A stretch of DNA of 64,000 nt, taken from positions 124,001-188,000 of the forward strand of contig NZ_LT965929.1 of the NCBI RefSeq assembly GCF_900239935.1, written 5' to 3'. The notes beneath the pieces are model-generated. The model was given only the letters and a program-made list of their open reading frames with translations. It was not told the origin of the DNA and did not search any database. Within the stretch, counting starts at the first letter, position 1. Every line of letters starts with the position of its first letter. The translations under genes were made by a program, and so were the position numbers. This document shows positions 61,674-64,000 of the stretch, in pieces. The stretch is from Pseudoalteromonas carrageenovora IAM 12662 (GTDB lineage: Bacteria; Pseudomonadota; Gammaproteobacteria; Enterobacterales; Alteromonadaceae).

Positions 61674-62750
61674 ATGCTTAGCGCTATTAAAAATAGTTTT
61701 CAGCCTTTGGCTATTAATACTAAGCAATACGGCGATACGCGCTGGTGGTTAGGTATGCTGCTGGTGGTTATTTTAGCGGGGGCATCTGTTGGATTAAGTA
61801 AATTACCTATAATGCAAAGTGCGCAATTTAGCTCCTTAACAATTGGTATTGTGCTTGGCATTATTGTGGGTAACAGCGTGTTTGCGCACATTGCTACGCG
61901 TACAGATGTAGGCGTTGATTACGCTAAAAGTATATTACTCAAAGCGGGCGTTATTTTATTTGGGTTTAGAATTACTTTTGCGCAAGTAGCGGGTGTAGGC
62001 TGGCATGGCCTATTAACCGATGTGGTAATGCTGCTTGGTACGTTTATATTAGCAGTACAGCTAGGTAAGCGCGTTTTTAAGCTTGATGAACAAACAACCA
62101 TACTAATAGGTGCGGGTAGCTCTATTTGTGGCGCTGCAGCGGTAATGGCAACCGAGCCAGTTATAAAAGCTCAGGCACATAAAGTATCGGTAGCGGTGGC
62201 AACGGTTGTGGTGTTTGGCACGTTCAGTATGTTTGCATACCCAATTATGTTTGAATATATGGGTGTGAGTGAGCATGCGTACGGTATTTTTGTTGGTTCA
62301 ACCATTCATGAAGTTGCGCAAGTGGTCGCAGCAGGTACTGCGGTAAGTACCAATGCAGCCGACACCGCCGTGATTGAAAAAATGTTACGCGTGATGATGC
62401 TTGCGCCATTTTTAGTGGGCTTGTCGTTTTGGCAAAGTAAAAAGCATGCAAACATAAACGCACATGGCGGCGAGCAAAAAGCGGGTATTACAATCCCTTG
62501 GTTTGCGGTGTTATTTATAGTGGCAAGTGGCGTGCATTCGTTATCGGTTATTCCGCAAGGTGCTACAAACGCCATTGTATGGTTTGATAATATATTGCTC
62601 ACCATTGCCATGGTCGCACTTGGGCTGCGTACACATGTTGGCGCTATTCGCCAAGCGGGTATAAAGCCACTGTTATTAGCAGGTTGTTTATTTTTGTTTT
62701 TAACCTTAGGTGGCTTTGCCATTAATATAGGCATTGCTCAGCTGTTTTAA
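61674..62750 (+). CDS. yeiH: YeiH-type putative sulfate exporter (UPF0324)
   Basis: A 358-residue membrane protein with about ten spans. Characteristic stretches are LTIGIVLGIIVGNSVFAHI (~residue 55), YAKSILLKAGVILFGFRITF, LIGAGSSICGAAAVMATEPV and GIFVGSTIHEVAQVVAAGTAV. E. coli YeiH is a putative sulfate exporter; the true substrate is not certain for this family. It diverges from a LysR regulator. Its stop codon faces a cryptochrome gene, sharing an 18-bp hairpin. Confidence 0.9.
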   Translation: MLSAIKNSFQPLAINTKQYGDTRWWLGMLLVVILAGASVGLSKLPIMQSAQFSSLTIGIVLGIIVGNSVFAHIATRTDVGVDYAKSILLKAGVILFGFRITFAQVAGVGWHGLLTDVVMLLGTFILAVQLGKRVFKLDEQTTILIGAGSSICGAAAVMATEPVIKAQAHKVSVAVATVVVFGTFSMFAYPIMFEYMGVSEHAYGIFVGSTIHEVAQVVAAGTAVSTNAADTAVIEKMLRVMMLAPFLVGLSFWQSKKHANINAHGGEQKAGITIPWFAVLFIVASGVHSLSVIPQGATNAIVWFDNILLTIAMVALGLRTHVGAIRQAGIKPLLLAGCLFLFLTLGGFAINIGIAQLF

Positions 62751-62758
62751 ATATAACC

Positions 62759-62802
62759 TAAACGAGGTAGATTGGCTTAAATAGGCCAGTCTACTTCGTT
62801 TA
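62759..62802. terminator. Bidirectional terminator at yeiH and cryptochrome ends
   Basis: An 18-bp stem with two G-U pairs: 62759-62776 pairs with 62785-62802, loop of eight bases. The cryptochrome stop codon (62777-62779) sits in the loop, so the stem overlaps its last codons. It can end both transcripts. Confidence 0.75.
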
Positions 62803-64000
62803 AGTGATCGAGCTGCTGTGTTTTATTACTGTGCCCGTGCCATTTATTGGTATAAATACCATTTGGGTCAAACTGCTGTGTTTGCTTTTCAATATTGAAG
62901 TGCCGCCCGCCACGAGGGTCAACGCCCACACCAGCTATGTATTGCCAGTTGCCCCAGTTTGCTGCTACATCGTAATCAATTAGTTGTTGCTCAAAATAGG
63001 CTGCGCCGTACCGCCAATCAAGGCCTAACTCGTTTACTAAACAGCTTGCTGCAATTTGCCTTGCACGGTTTGAAATGTAACCCGTAGTGTTTAGTTCTTC
63101 CATAATGGCATTTACAAGCGGGTAAGGGGTTGTGCCATTACACCATGCTGCAAAACGTGTAGGTGAAAAAGTAGTGAGCGGTTTAGTTTGTTTTTGCCCT
63201 TTAAAGCTAAACAGGCTGTTGCCCGCTTTAAGTGCGTGCCATTTAAAATACTCTCGCCATAGCAATTCAAATTTAATCCAGTAAGTAGACTCGTTTGCCG
63301 TGTTGCTTTGTTCGTAATCTTCTACGGCTTTATATACTTGTTTTGCACTTAAACAACCAAAGGCAAGCCAAGTACTAAATTTGGTGGTGTTGTTAAAGCC
63401 ATCAAGTTCGTTGCGAGTCGTTTTATAAGTACTTGGCATAGCGCCTGCAAAATACTGTTTTAAATGAGCTTGCGCGTTGTTAAGCCCGCCATGCATTACG
63501 CCTTTATTTGTTATACGTTCTATAGGTTTTTTTGCGCATAAAGTTATTGGCTTAGGCAGCAAGCCGTTTGGCAAAGTTGTTGGTGTAATAGGGCTATTAG
63601 CGGCCTCTACCTTTTTACGAAAAGGGGTAAAGTGTTTGGGTAATTCGCTTAAATCAAAGGGGAGGTCACTTTGCTTAAAGAGCGTGTCTTGCTGCGACCC
63701 TGTAAATTGTGTATTGGGGCAATGTGCTTTGAGTAAGTTTATTTGGCGTTGTTCGTACAGGCCAAATTGCTCACTGTATACCACTTCATCAATATTTTGC
63801 TCATTTATACGCGCTTTTAAAAGCGATACGGGTTCGCCTTCAAGCACATGTAGGGTTTGCCCACGCTCAATAAGTGCTTGTTGTAGCTCGTACAAGCTTT
63901 GCATTAAAAACTGCTGCTTATGTTTACCGTAGGGTTTTTGTTGGTAGTTACTATTTTTAAACCAGTGCGGATTAATAACAAATACAATATCAAGCGCACA
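62777..64000 (-). CDS. DASH-type cryptochrome, N-terminus beyond the window
   Basis: The frame is open to the right edge of the window, so the gene begins outside; the visible part is 407 codons. The first visible residues DIVFVINPHWFK and GKHKQQFLMQSL match the N-terminal photolyase domain of DASH cryptochromes (NPHWFK for the usual DPRWFK). The C-terminal FAD-binding domain has FELLWREYFKW, TGYISNRARQIAASCLVNEL and DYDVAANWGNWQYIAGVGVD, then PRGGRHFNI. These proteins repair cyclobutane dimers in single-stranded DNA with blue light and may also signal. It converges with yeiH. Confidence 0.93.
   Translation of the reverse strand, partial: CALDIVFVINPHWFKNSNYQQKPYGKHKQQFLMQSLYELQQALIERGQTLHVLEGEPVSLLKARINEQNIDEVVYSEQFGLYEQRQINLLKAHCPNTQFTGSQQDTLFKQSDLPFDLSELPKHFTPFRKKVEAANSPITPTTLPNGLLPKPITLCAKKPIERITNKGVMHGGLNNAQAHLKQYFAGAMPSTYKTTRNELDGFNNTTKFSTWLAFGCLSAKQVYKAVEDYEQSNTANESTYWIKFELLWREYFKWHALKAGNSLFSFKGQKQTKPLTTFSPTRFAAWCNGTTPYPLVNAIMEELNTTGYISNRARQIAASCLVNELGLDWRYGAAYFEQQLIDYDVAANWGNWQYIAGVGVDPRGGRHFNIEKQTQQFDPNGIYTNKWHGHSNKTQQLDHLNEVDWPI

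Noticed and set aside
62306..62734. Minus-strand open frame opposite yeiH
   Set aside because: The plus strand encodes a clear membrane transporter; the antisense frame has no motif or ribosome site.
1..64000. CRISPR arrays, tRNA and rRNA genes
   Set aside because: No regularly spaced repeats and no cloverleaf or rRNA-like segments were noticed on either strand by reading.

Overview
The window looks like a chromosomal segment of a marine gammaproteobacterium in the Alteromonadales, most likely Pseudoalteromonas. The reasons are low G+C, a TonB-dependent receptor, a DASH cryptochrome, a KtrAB potassium system, a compartment-free ethanolamine operon and many secreted proteins. This placement is inferred from gene content; no rRNA or tRNA gene was found to anchor it. 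Most of the window is ordinary chromosome in short operons, with several clear hairpin terminators between convergent genes.

Layout. 0.6-3.5 kb: a lone glycosyltransferase in very AT-rich DNA, then two exported proteins, one a membrane-anchored metallopeptidase. 3.7-12 kb: a Pro/Glu-rich membrane protein, dGTPase, a periplasmic nucleotide pyrophosphatase-like enzyme, a secreted metzincin protease with a separately encoded propeptide-like partner, and a BenE-type transporter. 12-20 kb: ferrochelatase, a response regulator with a degenerate HD-GYP domain divergent from a soluble histidine kinase, a TonB receptor, the ribosome-rescue factor ArfA and a cytochrome b561. 19.7-24.6 kb: an ethanolamine locus (AraC regulator, eutB, eutC, permease). 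24.7-38.9 kb: a DUF2235 hydrolase, NDH-2, RecQ, a Cys-cluster protein, ktrB-ktrA divergent from a KdpD/KdpE-like two-component system, glutathione-transferase and oxidoreductase genes, a GNAT enzyme, AnmK and an unknown protein.

The accessory core is at 39.0-45.9 kb. Seven small or unusual genes, all on the plus strand, are separated by imperfect palindromes with integron attC core sites. No integrase is present in the window, so this is a cassette array without intI (CALIN-like). One attC is interrupted by an IS110-family element of the IS1111 type whose ends abut the attC R' core. The long non-coding end of that element, where a bridge RNA is expected, contains copies of the attC core sequence. 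Two copies of a ~530-bp non-coding unit, each ending in an R' core, flank most of the array.

46.2-51.5 kb carries a tight operon: CotH-like lipoprotein with lamin-tail domains, VTC polyphosphate polymerase, DUF4956 membrane protein and an OprP/O-like porin, with a possible Pho box upstream. 51.7-54.6 kb is an oxidoreductase/GST pair divergent from a LysR regulator. 54.7-60.6 kb holds mostly unrecognised genes plus a single-cysteine thioredoxin-fold lipoprotein. 60.7-64 kb holds a LysR regulator divergent from a YeiH-type exporter, and a DASH cryptochrome cut by the window edge.
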